NCBI RefSeq assembly: GCF_018141165.1
Contig: NZ_CP058557.1
Coordinates: 1,798,001-1,862,000 of the forward strand
Direction of reading: 5' to 3'
Length of the DNA stretch: 64,000 nt
Origin: Alkaliphilus sp. B6464
GTDB lineage: Bacteria > Bacillota > Clostridia > Peptostreptococcales > Natronincolaceae
This document shows positions 46,405 through 54,398 of this stretch, piece after piece; the first letter of the stretch is position 1; each line of letters begins with the position of its first letter. The notes below the pieces were generated by a model, which made no database searches, was not told the origin of the DNA, and worked only from the letters and a program-made list of their open reading frames with translations. A program made the translations under genes and the position numbers.

Positions 46405-46579
46405 ATGATATAAGAAAATATTTATTAATCACCCTAATCGCTTTACTATTATTGGACATACTTTATCTTTTACAGAAAGAGATTTGTTTATTGCTGGAGA
46501 AGACGACCTTATTGATGTACATAATTATAAAGGCTTAGTAGAATTAAGTGAATCCATCTATATAAACATCAATGGTTAA
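46405..46579 (+). pseudogene. broken gene for a small membrane/secreted protein
   Basis: AAAAAGGAGTG precedes an ATG, but the coding sense moves between frames: IRKYLLITLIALLLLDILYL (signal-like helix) is in one frame directly after a one-base slip at the start, and TFTERDLFIAGEDDLIDVHN-like sequence (SFTERDLFIAGEDDLIDVHN) continues in another up to a TAA at 46577. Two frameshifts would repair one protein of about 55 residues. No family recognised. Confidence 0.4.
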
Positions 46580-46646
46580 ACTGATAGTATTTATGATTTT
46601 AATCGTTAGTCTTTAAAACAGTAACTTTTAGTAATAGGAGGTATAT

Positions 46647-47300
46647 ATGATTTATCACTTTTTAATATATATTATGTTGATTACTATATTGGCATATAAA
46701 TTTTACAATATTTTCAACAAGAATAAACTGCATAGTTATACTTATGATTTTATTATAAAATGTCGTGAAAGAAATACCATAACTACTATTAGTTTAGTTG
46801 CATCAATGTTGTGCCTCTGTTACTTAATATTTTGTATTAAGGTTACTATGGACAATATAAATGGGTTATCCTATAAAGGAATTAATATAGGTTTGTTAGA
46901 TTTATTAGTTCCGAATAAATTTAATTCTTTGATAGAACCTCTTTCAAATAATATCAGAGCTAATATATTTGAATTTTCGTATTTAAATACTGCACGTGAA
47001 AATTTATTTTCTTCATTTTATTCAATTTTGTTTATTTTTATAGGAATCTATTTTTACTTTATTAATTCTAGATTTGTATATATTAAAAAAGATGGAATTG
47101 TCAGGTTAGGAAAGTTGTATAAATGGGATGCAAATAAACTACATCGGTGGGAAAAGATTTTTGGTAGAGATATTTTAAATGCCAATGTTATAGATGTGAA
47201 TGGAAGGTCAATGATTATAAGTTTTATAGTTGATAATGATAGTAAAAACACCTTAGAAACTTTAATTGGGACAGAGAGCTTTACTGATACTTTTGACTAA
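46647..47300 (+). CDS. unknown membrane protein (217 aa)
   Basis: Not recognised. Three hydrophobic segments: IYIMLITILAYKFYNIF near the N-terminus, TISLVASMLCLCYLIFCIKV, and FYSILFIFIGIYFYFI around 130-150. The C-terminal 65 residues are soluble (YIKKDGIVRLGKLYKWDANK, then a beta-rich stretch), a layout like small DUF5673-type clostridial proteins; this is only a guess. TAGGAGGTAT lies before the ATG, so it is likely expressed. Confidence 0.6.
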   Translation: MIYHFLIYIMLITILAYKFYNIFNKNKLHSYTYDFIIKCRERNTITTISLVASMLCLCYLIFCIKVTMDNINGLSYKGINIGLLDLLVPNKFNSLIEPLSNNIRANIFEFSYLNTARENLFSSFYSILFIFIGIYFYFINSRFVYIKKDGIVRLGKLYKWDANKLHRWEKIFGRDILNANVIDVNGRSMIISFIVDNDSKNTLETLIGTESFTDTFD

Positions 47301-47733
47301 ACGTTAAAAAAATCTAAGATCTTGCTCATTTCATGTAGATGGGAGCTAAATGTTGGACAGGTCTGTTCTTCTTCACTCAGACGATACTCAATTACCTCTA
47401 CCGGAAGGTCTTCAAAAGACTTTTTGTTTAAGCCTTTGGATTTTCTACGCTTATATGTAATTTCTTTAATGGTATGTTCCTCTTTTTCAGGACGTGATTC
47501 TTTCTCAGCCTCATTGAAGATTGATAATTGATTTGAATCCATTTTTTCACTTGATGCAGCAAAACGCTTTTGTTGATTAAGTTTAAATTGCTCTTCATAC
47601 AGTTTAATTTGGCAGTTAATTTTTCTACTTGATGTGTCAAGACCTTATTTTGGTTTTGAAGTGTTTCAAATTCTTCATTAATATTAAATTGTTTTTCTAT
47701 TGGTTTATTTACTTTTTTATCTAATTTTTTCAT
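47297..47733 (-). pseudogene. IS66 transposase (TnpC) N-terminal remnant, frameshifted
   Basis: Two overlapping frames give one protein: LTHQVEKLTAKLN, then (other frame, from about 47613) LYEEQFKLNQQKRFAASSEK, MDSNQLSIFNEAEKESRPEK and LPVEVIEYRLSEEEQTCP, LHEMSK. This is the leader of IS66-family transposases (…NQQKRFGASSEK…DQLSLFNEAE…ED LPVEVIEY). Only the first 150 of about 500 residues remain, with a frameshift and loss of the zinc-ribbon cysteines. Confidence 0.82.
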
Positions 47734-47761
47734 ATATCAATTATGAATTTTGCTTCTGATT

Positions 47762-47998
47762 TTGGTGCAGCCTCAAGTCATATGCTCATATGTACCTATT
47801 AAAGTGGCTAATGTTAAAGAAGAAACCTTTGATAGCATATGGGAGAATAACTAGGTATTTAAAAAACTTAGAGATTTTCAAAGCTATAAAGGCAACTGTG
47901 GAAACTGTAGGTATATTAATATTTGTGGTGGATGTAGAGCAAGAGCTTTTAATTATTAAGGCGATTGGCTTGATGAAGACCTATTTTGTCTTTTAAGA
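47762..47998 (+). pseudogene. remnant of a heme-type radical SAM/SPASM protein
   Basis: One frame reads CSYVPIKVANVKEETFDSIW, stop, [20 protein letters not shown] followed by [13 protein letters not shown], stop, GDWLDEDLFCLL. This is the C-terminal SPASM end of NirJ/AhbC/AhbD-type enzymes (…[26 protein letters not shown]…). In-frame TAG and TAA stops and the missing N-terminal radical-SAM part show it is dead. Confidence 0.75.
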
Positions 47999-48012
47999 GA
48001 AGGGAGAGCAAT

Positions 48013-48489
48013 ATGATGAAAAACAATATGAAATGGAATATGAATGTAAAAGATATAACGACAATAGGAATATGTGTTGCTATAGCAGTTGTATTAGGTA
48101 AATTATTAGCAGTACTTTATAGAATAATGCCTTTTTCAAGAGGAGTTATTAATGCTCCATTTTATAGTTTTCTTATAGCATTAATTTTATATAGAGTTAT
48201 AAAACCTGGAGTAATGACATTATTTGCATTGGGATATGGTATTATAATGGCTAGAATATCAATATTTAGTACTATATCAATAATAATCGGTGGAGTCTTG
48301 GCAGACCTTATAATTCTTATATTTGTAAAAGAATATGACTCCAATGTCAAAATAGCTTTATGTGCTCCCATATGTTCGGCAGGTGGAATTATAGGTACAT
48401 TTTTTATGGTCACATTTTTAGTAAAAAGTCGTTTATATAATATTACTTGCACTATACAGAATTGTGCTGAAATTTTGACATTAATCTAA
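48013..48489 (+). CDS. ECF-transporter S-component-like membrane protein, probably C-terminally truncated
   Basis: About 158 residues. The start MKNNMKWNMNVKDITTIGIC is followed by four or five membrane helices, with PFSRGVINAPFYSFLIALIL in an early loop as in S components. The last helix is missing: after VTFLVKSRLYNITC the sequence becomes TIQNCAEILTLI, which does not look like a helix, so the 3' end has probably shifted frame. AGGGAG precedes the ATG at 48013. Vitamin substrate unknown. Confidence 0.55.
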   Translation: MMKNNMKWNMNVKDITTIGICVAIAVVLGKLLAVLYRIMPFSRGVINAPFYSFLIALILYRVIKPGVMTLFALGYGIIMARISIFSTISIIIGGVLADLIILIFVKEYDSNVKIALCAPICSAGGIIGTFFMVTFLVKSRLYNITCTIQNCAEILTLI

Positions 48490-48550
48490 AAAAAGAGTAG
48501 AATATAGTATAAATATACAAAAAGGGTGATTATATAAAGATTTGGAGTTG

Positions 48551-49012
48551 ATGAAATTGAGTAGTTTATCAGTTCAAAAATATTTAGAAGATAGGAACCT
48601 TCCACACAAAATAATGTATTTAGATGAAAGTAGCGCCACAGTAGATTTAGCTGCCAAAGCTATTGGAGTAGAACCAGCAATGATTGCAAAAACATTGGCC
48701 TTTAGGCTAAAAGATAGAGATATTGTTGTGGTAACCTGTGGTATAGCTAGAATTGATAATAAGAAATATAAACAAACCTTTGGATGTAAAGCTAAAATGA
48801 TGAATTTTGACGAAACATTAGAGTTAACAGGACATCCTGTAGGTGGAGTGTGCCCTTTTGGATTGCCAGAGGACATTGAAATATATATGGACGAATCACT
48901 TAAGAAATTTGAAGTAGTTTATCCAGCGGCAGGTAGTGGAAATTCTGCTATAAAAATGAATGTGGAAGAAATGCATGAGATTACTGGAGCTAGATGGGTG
49001 GATGTTTGTTAG
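48551..49012 (+). CDS. YbaK/EbsC-type aminoacyl-tRNA deacylase
   Basis: About 153 residues: LDESSATVDLAAKAIGVEPAMIAKTLAF and HPVGGVCPFGL are the YbaK family signatures (TA-tRNA binding GGVCPFG). These proteins hydrolyse mischarged tRNA (often Cys-tRNA-Pro or Ser-tRNA). TTGGAG lies before the ATG at 48551; a longer frame from TTG 48542 is possible. Confidence 0.9.
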   Translation: MKLSSLSVQKYLEDRNLPHKIMYLDESSATVDLAAKAIGVEPAMIAKTLAFRLKDRDIVVVTCGIARIDNKKYKQTFGCKAKMMNFDETLELTGHPVGGVCPFGLPEDIEIYMDESLKKFEVVYPAAGSGNSAIKMNVEEMHEITGARWVDVC

Positions 49013-49438
49013 AGATATAACTAATTAAGAGATTAAGTTTTTAAAAATTTATTAATTAATGCGTAATTTTAACATAGTGGAAGACTGTTCTGTTTTTGAT
49101 TAAATAGAATTCGAGAAGTATTGTTGAAATTTTATATATCCTAATATATATAAATCATATGGATAAATAATAAAATTTATGGCATAATAGACAATGTAAA
49201 TTAACCTTAACATAGTAATGTATTTAAATATAGTCTAAGTATAGAATTGCTGCATTGATTAACCGTAACATAAGATGTATGTATTATAATTACATTTAAA
49301 TTAAGTTAGATAGTGTGAGTGTAGAAATTTATAATTCAATAGTATAAGTTTAAAATTACTAAGAATATTATTGATTTTTAAATTTTTAGTGATATAATTA
49401 TAACATAGATAGGAGATGGAAAAATTTATTATATAAAA
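49013..49438. other. AT-rich gap with two degenerate CRISPR-repeat-like sequences
   Basis: No gene seen. ATTAACCTTAACATAGTAAT + GTATTTAAAT (49200-49229) matches the active repeat in 21 of 30 positions, including the last eleven (TGTATTTAAAT). ATTAACCGTAACATAAGATG + TATGTATT (49258-49285) is related to the first. They lie 58 bp apart, closer than the 65-bp period of the array. They may be relics of an older array or chance AT-rich similarity. Confidence 0.35.
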
Positions 49439-49439
49439 T

Positions 49440-50040
49440 ACATGCTGAAATCCACACAATTTTCAAAAAAATATATTTATTATAAAAAAACCTCCATCTG
49501 CTTTAAAAAAGGTTCGCCAACCACTTAAAAACAAAAGGAGGTATCCAATTTGGATAATAATAGTTTAACACATACTGTATGTAATTGTAAATATAGTGTA
49601 GTTTTTGTACCAAAATACAGAATTCAACCGTTTTATGGAAAACACAAAAGAGATATAGGAGGAATTTTAAGAACATTATGTGACCAAAAAGAAATAGAAA
49701 TTTTTAAGGCAATAGCTTCTGCTGACTATTTACATATGGTTATAAGTATACCATCTAAATACAGTATATCCGATATAGTTAAATATTTAAAAAGAAAAAG
49801 TTCGATTCTAATATTTGATAAAAATTTAAATTTAAAAAATAAATATGGAAATAAGCAGTTCTGGTGTATAGGCTATTATATTAATACAGTAGAATTTGAT
49901 GAAAATCTAATAAAGGAATATGTAAAAAAACAAATACAGAATGATATATCTAACCAAGATTAAATTTCAATAATTACGGTATTTTTAAATCTATAAATTT
50001 TTTAATATAAGTAGACTACCCTGAATGGGTAGTTTACATC
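49440..50040 (+). mobile_element. IS200/IS605-type insertion sequence
   Basis: Contains one IS200-type tnpA. ACCTCC (49490-49495) can pair with the ribosome site GGAGGT (49537-49542), the translation-blocking arrangement known for IS200, and GGTTCGCCAACC (49511-49522) makes the usual left-end hairpin. At the right, GTAGACTACCC (50011-50021) pairs with GGGTAGTTTAC (50027-50037). The exact ends are not marked by target duplications in this family and are estimated. Confidence 0.65.
49550..49963 (+). CDS. tnpA: IS200-type transposase TnpA with altered HUH motif
   Basis: 137 residues: THTVCNCKYSVVFVPKYRIQ, FKAIASADYLHMVISIPSKY, YLKRKSSILIFDKNLNLKNK, GNKQFWCIGYYINTV and the Y1-tyrosine helix IKEYVKKQIQND. 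In active IS200 enzymes the middle motif is PDHxHM (the HUH metal site); here it is ADYLHM, so the first histidine is tyrosine. This should cripple nicking. TTG start behind the sequestered ribosome site. It lies directly upstream of the cas operon. Confidence 0.88.
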   Translation: MDNNSLTHTVCNCKYSVVFVPKYRIQPFYGKHKRDIGGILRTLCDQKEIEIFKAIASADYLHMVISIPSKYSISDIVKYLKRKSSILIFDKNLNLKNKYGNKQFWCIGYYINTVEFDENLIKEYVKKQIQNDISNQD

Positions 50041-50069
50041 AAATTAAAAGATAGGAGGTGAAAAAAATT

Positions 50070-50759
50070 ATGGTATATGAATTAAAATTAAAAGTCTTCC
50101 TTTTAAAAAATATTGACAGTAAAAATGCACTAGAAAAAATAAGCGAATTAATCGATAAATCATTAAGCAAAAATCCAGAACTCTATGAATTTCACAAAAA
50201 AAATCAGTTTAAAAATTATTGCTTTAATTCTTTATATAATTTAGAGCAGGATGGAGTTTATAAAGAGGGTAGTATATACTCTGTAATAATTAGAACAACA
50301 GATGAAAAATTATCGCAATATTTTAAAAAAAATCTTGTGAATGAATACACTCAATACATAAAGGCATTAACATTTGAAAATAAAATAATACCTAAAAAGC
50401 ACATAGAGAAAATATATAGTATTACACCTTTAGTTGTAAAAACAGACAATGGGTACTGGAGACAAGAACTATCTTTAGAAGCTTATGGACAAAGAATAAC
50501 AGCAAATATAATAAAAAAATACAACGCCTATTTCAACACTAGGTTAGACGAAAATTTCGAACTATTTAACATGATTGAATTTAATAATAGAAAGCCTATA
50601 GCAACGCCATATAAGAATGTTTCTTTGATTGGAGATAAACTAACATTTTATATTGCAGATAATGAAACAGCACAAAAATTAGCATATTTTGCTCTTGGAG
50701 CAGGAGTTGGAGAAATGAACTCAAGAGGTTTTGGTTTTATAAACTATACGATGATTTAA
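50070..50759 (+). CDS. cas6: CRISPR RNA endoribonuclease Cas6
   Basis: About 229 residues with two RAMP ferredoxin folds; the C-terminal glycine-rich loop is GAGVGEMNSRGFGFI. It cuts the long array transcript in each repeat. The ATG at 50070 is chosen because AGGAGGTG (50053-50059) is its ribosome site; the upstream GTG at 50058 lies inside that site. First gene of the cas operon. Confidence 0.9.
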   Translation: MVYELKLKVFLLKNIDSKNALEKISELIDKSLSKNPELYEFHKKNQFKNYCFNSLYNLEQDGVYKEGSIYSVIIRTTDEKLSQYFKKNLVNEYTQYIKALTFENKIIPKKHIEKIYSITPLVVKTDNGYWRQELSLEAYGQRITANIIKKYNAYFNTRLDENFELFNMIEFNNRKPIATPYKNVSLIGDKLTFYIADNETAQKLAYFALGAGVGEMNSRGFGFINYTMI

Positions 50760-50774
50760 ATAGGAGGTGATAAC

Positions 50775-52562
50775 TTGCTAAAGGATGTTATTAAAACCTT
50801 TGAAAAGGTATATAAAAAACGTGGCGAAGAATATATTACCGATGCTCACATTCCTGCTGATGGAGATTATGTCATAGTTTTACCTAAAGATGATGGATTT
50901 GAAATATTAGATACGATTAATATTAAGCAGGATAAAAAAACTAGGGAAATTGATAGGACGAATCCACATTTTGACTTTATTCAGCAAGCAGACTATATGA
51001 GCAGATATTTAGAATCTAATAAAGCCATAAAAGATAAAAATATACACAGTAACAATTACCTAACCTTTTTTGTAAAGAAAGAGAACTTGCATAATGGAAA
51101 AATAAACGATAGAGTCATATCAGAATATTATGAAGTATTCAAGAATCCATTGGGAAAATATAGCAAACGAGAACAAAGAGAAGCGTATGAGAAGATAGAA
51201 GCTAAAAATGGTAAGTCCGATATAGCTGAAATTGAAAAGATAGAAGAATGGATAAAAAGTAATATCTATGCAATTTCCGAAGGAAACGATAAAAGCTATT
51301 TAAAAATATTTTTTAAATATGATATCGATAAGTACAAAAAAGAAAGTGAAAAATACATACTAACAAATATTTATAATAGCTCTGACTATAATATTGTTAT
51401 AAAGAATGAAATATTTGGACTACCCAATGACAATATGGGGTTAAACGCTAAAAAACCTTATCTAGAAAATAAAAGTAGAAAAAGCAAAACCCCTTACCTT
51501 TTATCTCAAGATGAAGTATTACTACAAAAAAAATTCTTTGACTTTTTAATGAACCAAGTTACAACAGGTAAAACCAATGTGTATATCAATGATGAAGGAA
51601 TAAATGCAATAGATAATGATGGATCGTCAGAAAATAACTTTAGTGGATATTTTCTAAGAATAAAAAAAGGAATGGAAGTGGAAATACTAGATTTTGACAC
51701 TGTGGTTTTATATAAAGACGAAATAGAACCTTTTAATTTAGTAAATGTTATGGAATTAGAGAAATCTAGATTGGAATATAGAACCATATATAAATTAGAG
51801 AACTTAAAAAATCTTATCAACGAAGTGTTTTTTAGTAAATTTTTAACTTCCAATTATTTTACAGAGCCAAAAGACATAAGAATTAATGATTCTGCACTAA
51901 AAAGAAACTTACTATTAGCTAGAACAACATTATTTAACTGGTTTTTTAAAAATGTAGATTGTAACGTACCTAAAATTTTAGATCATATTAGCTTAGATTT
52001 GATAAAAGGTTCTATTGATAATGGATTCTTGTTAAAGGCAAGGGAGCAATTTAATTTAGCTTTTTCTCTAAAATATTATTTTAAGGGGTGTAAGGATATG
52101 CCAGATATTTTAAAAGACTTGAAAAATAAGCTGAAAGTCAAAATAAACTATGGAAACAATGAAAATGGCAAAATTAAAAATAAAGAGATAGAAACAGCGT
52201 CTATAGAAAGTGATGAAGAGTATTACTTTGCAGTGGGACAACTTAGTAGTTACTTTATATCTTTAAGTAAATCTAAAATTAGACCACATTCTTTGGCGAA
52301 CCCTATTTTTAATGCTAAAAGTGATGAACGAATAAAGGAAGAGCTAAAAAAGTTATACAAAAAATACAACTATACGATTTTAGATGGTAGAAGATTTAAC
52401 AACATGTACGCTATGGTTTCTTCATATGTGCCAGAGGAAAAAATTATGGATGATCTAATTATAGCAGGATATTTACATAGTAATTTAATATATAAAAAAT
52501 CTGACGATAGTGATGATACAAATACAAGTGTAGAAAATATAGAGAATGAGGGGGGTAACTAA
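50775..52562 (+). CDS. cas8b: Cascade large subunit Cas8b (Csh1-type)
   Basis: A 595-residue protein in the fixed place between cas6 and cas7 of I-B operons. The N-terminus (MLKDVIKTFEKVYKKRGEEY) and the central YFLRIKKGMEVEILDFDTVV-like stretch fit Cas8b/Csh1 of the Clostridium-type I-B subtype. It is poorly conserved as usual for large subunits. TTG start with AGGAGGTGAT. It recognises the PAM in the interference complex. One bp overlap with cas7. Confidence 0.85.
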   Translation: MLKDVIKTFEKVYKKRGEEYITDAHIPADGDYVIVLPKDDGFEILDTINIKQDKKTREIDRTNPHFDFIQQADYMSRYLESNKAIKDKNIHSNNYLTFFVKKENLHNGKINDRVISEYYEVFKNPLGKYSKREQREAYEKIEAKNGKSDIAEIEKIEEWIKSNIYAISEGNDKSYLKIFFKYDIDKYKKESEKYILTNIYNSSDYNIVIKNEIFGLPNDNMGLNAKKPYLENKSRKSKTPYLLSQDEVLLQKKFFDFLMNQVTTGKTNVYINDEGINAIDNDGSSENNFSGYFLRIKKGMEVEILDFDTVVLYKDEIEPFNLVNVMELEKSRLEYRTIYKLENLKNLINEVFFSKFLTSNYFTEPKDIRINDSALKRNLLLARTTLFNWFFKNVDCNVPKILDHISLDLIKGSIDNGFLLKAREQFNLAFSLKYYFKGCKDMPDILKDLKNKLKVKINYGNNENGKIKNKEIETASIESDEEYYFAVGQLSSYFISLSKSKIRPHSLANPIFNAKSDERIKEELKKLYKKYNYTILDGRRFNNMYAMVSSYVPEEKIMDDLIIAGYLHSNLIYKKSDDSDDTNTSVENIENEGGN

Positions 52563-53542
52563 TGAATAAGAGAGTTTTTGGAGTTTTAGGAATCGTATCT
52601 AGAATGAGCAACTGGAATGCCGATTTTACTGGCTACCCAAAGACAACTTCTGACGGAAGTATATTCGGAAGTGATAAAGCATTTAAGTATCCATTGAAGG
52701 CTATGTGGAATGAACAAGGAGAAAAAGTATTATATATTAAATCTCTTAAATTACAAGAAAATAAAAAGGGAGAAGTAGAAATTATACCAAGGTCTCTAAA
52801 GGAGCGATATGAGTATATTTTTAATGTGGAAGATTTAAAAGAAGTAAAGGATAAAAAAACAGTTCTAAAAAATTTATTTAGTGCAATAGATGTTAAAAAC
52901 TTTGGAGCCACGTTTGCTGAGGAGAAAAATAATATATCCATTACGGGAGCAGTTCAGATAGGACAGGGTTTTAATAAGTATGAAGGGTCTAGAGCAGAAG
53001 AGCAACAAATATTATCACCTTTTAGAGATGCTTCTGAAAAACCAGAAAGCAATAAGAAGAAAGGTAAAGATAAAGAAGAAGAAAAAGAAGATGCAAAACA
53101 AACTACCTTAGGTACAAAGATTGTAAGCAATGAAGCACATTATTTCTATCCGTTTACTATAAATCCTACTGCATATGATGAATATAAAAAACTAGGAGCT
53201 ACAGAAGGATACATGGAAGAAGATTACTTGAAATTTAAAGAAACTGCATTGGTGGCAGCTACTTCATTTAGTACGAATGCAAAAATTGGATGTGAAAATG
53301 AATTTGCTCTATTTGTAGAAACAGAAAAAGATCTATACCTTCCAGATTTGTCGCAGTATGTGGAATTTGAAAAAGGTGATAGCAAAAATGTGATTCATAT
53401 ACAATGTGAAGCCCTTATTAATAATTTAAGAAATAAGATTAAAAATATAGAAATATACTATAATCCATATACAACAAAAATAAAGGATCAAATAGAAGGA
53501 GCTAGATACTTTAATATTTTTACTAAAGAAGAGGTGCAATAA
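52562..53542 (+). CDS. cas7: Cascade backbone Cas7 (Csh2-type)
   Basis: A 326-residue Cas7b: start KRVFGVLGIVSRMSNWNADF, GSIFGSDKAFKYPLKAMW, with GAVQIGQGFNKYEG and HYFYPFTINP later. It forms the filament along the crRNA. A lysine/glutamate-rich insert (about 160-180) is typical of the group. ATG overlaps the end of cas8b; ends overlap cas5. Confidence 0.94.
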   Translation: MNKRVFGVLGIVSRMSNWNADFTGYPKTTSDGSIFGSDKAFKYPLKAMWNEQGEKVLYIKSLKLQENKKGEVEIIPRSLKERYEYIFNVEDLKEVKDKKTVLKNLFSAIDVKNFGATFAEEKNNISITGAVQIGQGFNKYEGSRAEEQQILSPFRDASEKPESNKKKGKDKEEEKEDAKQTTLGTKIVSNEAHYFYPFTINPTAYDEYKKLGATEGYMEEDYLKFKETALVAATSFSTNAKIGCENEFALFVETEKDLYLPDLSQYVEFEKGDSKNVIHIQCEALINNLRNKIKNIEIYYNPYTTKIKDQIEGARYFNIFTKEEVQ

Positions 53543-54297
53543 TGAATGTCTTGAAATTTACCCTTAGTGGTAGAACAGCGTTTTTTAAAAAGCCAGACGT
53601 TAATGCTTATTACTATTTTACATATGGGCAAATTCATAAAGTAGCTTTATTAGGGATTTTAGGGGCTATTATGGGATATGGAGGATATAATCAGCAAATA
53701 CAGGATGATAAATTAGTGTTTCCAGAGTTTTACGAAAAACTTAGAAATATTAAAGTAGGAATTGTACCTAGGAATGATAAAGGTTACATAACAAAAAAGG
53801 TACAAAACTTTAATAACACAGTAGGTTATGCGAATAAAGATGGAAACCTTATCGTTAAAGAACAGTGGCTTGAAAATCCAGCATGGGATATATATATATT
53901 AATTCAAGGTGAGCTGGAAGAGCAATTAGCTGAAAGGATTCTTGAATATAGGTTTAAGTATATTCCATATCTAGGGAAGAATGATCACATTGCTAACATT
54001 ACAGATGCAAAAATTATATGTGATGTAGAAAATATAGAGGATATAGAAAGATTAGATAGTTTATTTATAAAGGAGCATTTTGAACTACTATATCATAATG
54101 AGCTAGATTTATCTGACCTTGACCTCGACGAAGAATATGAGACTCCATATAAATACGAAGAGATGTTGCCAGGAATGTTAGAAGAAACAACGAATAAATA
54201 TGAACTTCAGACTTTTGTATATACCAATCAAAGCTTAAATAGCGTAAAGGACACTACTGTATATAAATGCAATAAAAATTTAGTATTTTTCTTTTAA
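53542..54297 (+). CDS. cas5: Cascade subunit Cas5 (Cas5b/Cas5h-type)
   Basis: A 251-residue RAMP protein: LKFTLSGRTAFFKKPDVNAY, TYGQIHKVALLGILGAIMGY with the glycine-rich loop GYGGY, and a C-terminal KYELQTFVYTNQSLN. It caps the 5' handle of the crRNA. One base overlaps cas7. Confidence 0.94.
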   Translation: MNVLKFTLSGRTAFFKKPDVNAYYYFTYGQIHKVALLGILGAIMGYGGYNQQIQDDKLVFPEFYEKLRNIKVGIVPRNDKGYITKKVQNFNNTVGYANKDGNLIVKEQWLENPAWDIYILIQGELEEQLAERILEYRFKYIPYLGKNDHIANITDAKIICDVENIEDIERLDSLFIKEHFELLYHNELDLSDLDLDEEYETPYKYEEMLPGMLEETTNKYELQTFVYTNQSLNSVKDTTVYKCNKNLVFFF

Positions 54298-54398
54298 AAT
54301 TAAGGAGGGGATAACCCTCCTTTCATAAAAGGATAGGATATATGGTTCATTCTATTTCAATAATGCAAAATATGGTTACTACACTAGGGGGAATCTAT

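Noticed and set aside
49550-49963. Idea that the small gene before cas6 is a new cas accessory protein
   Set aside because: Its sequence is clearly IS200-type TnpA (KYSVVFVPKYR, YLKRKSSILIFD, GNKQFW) with IS-like ends.
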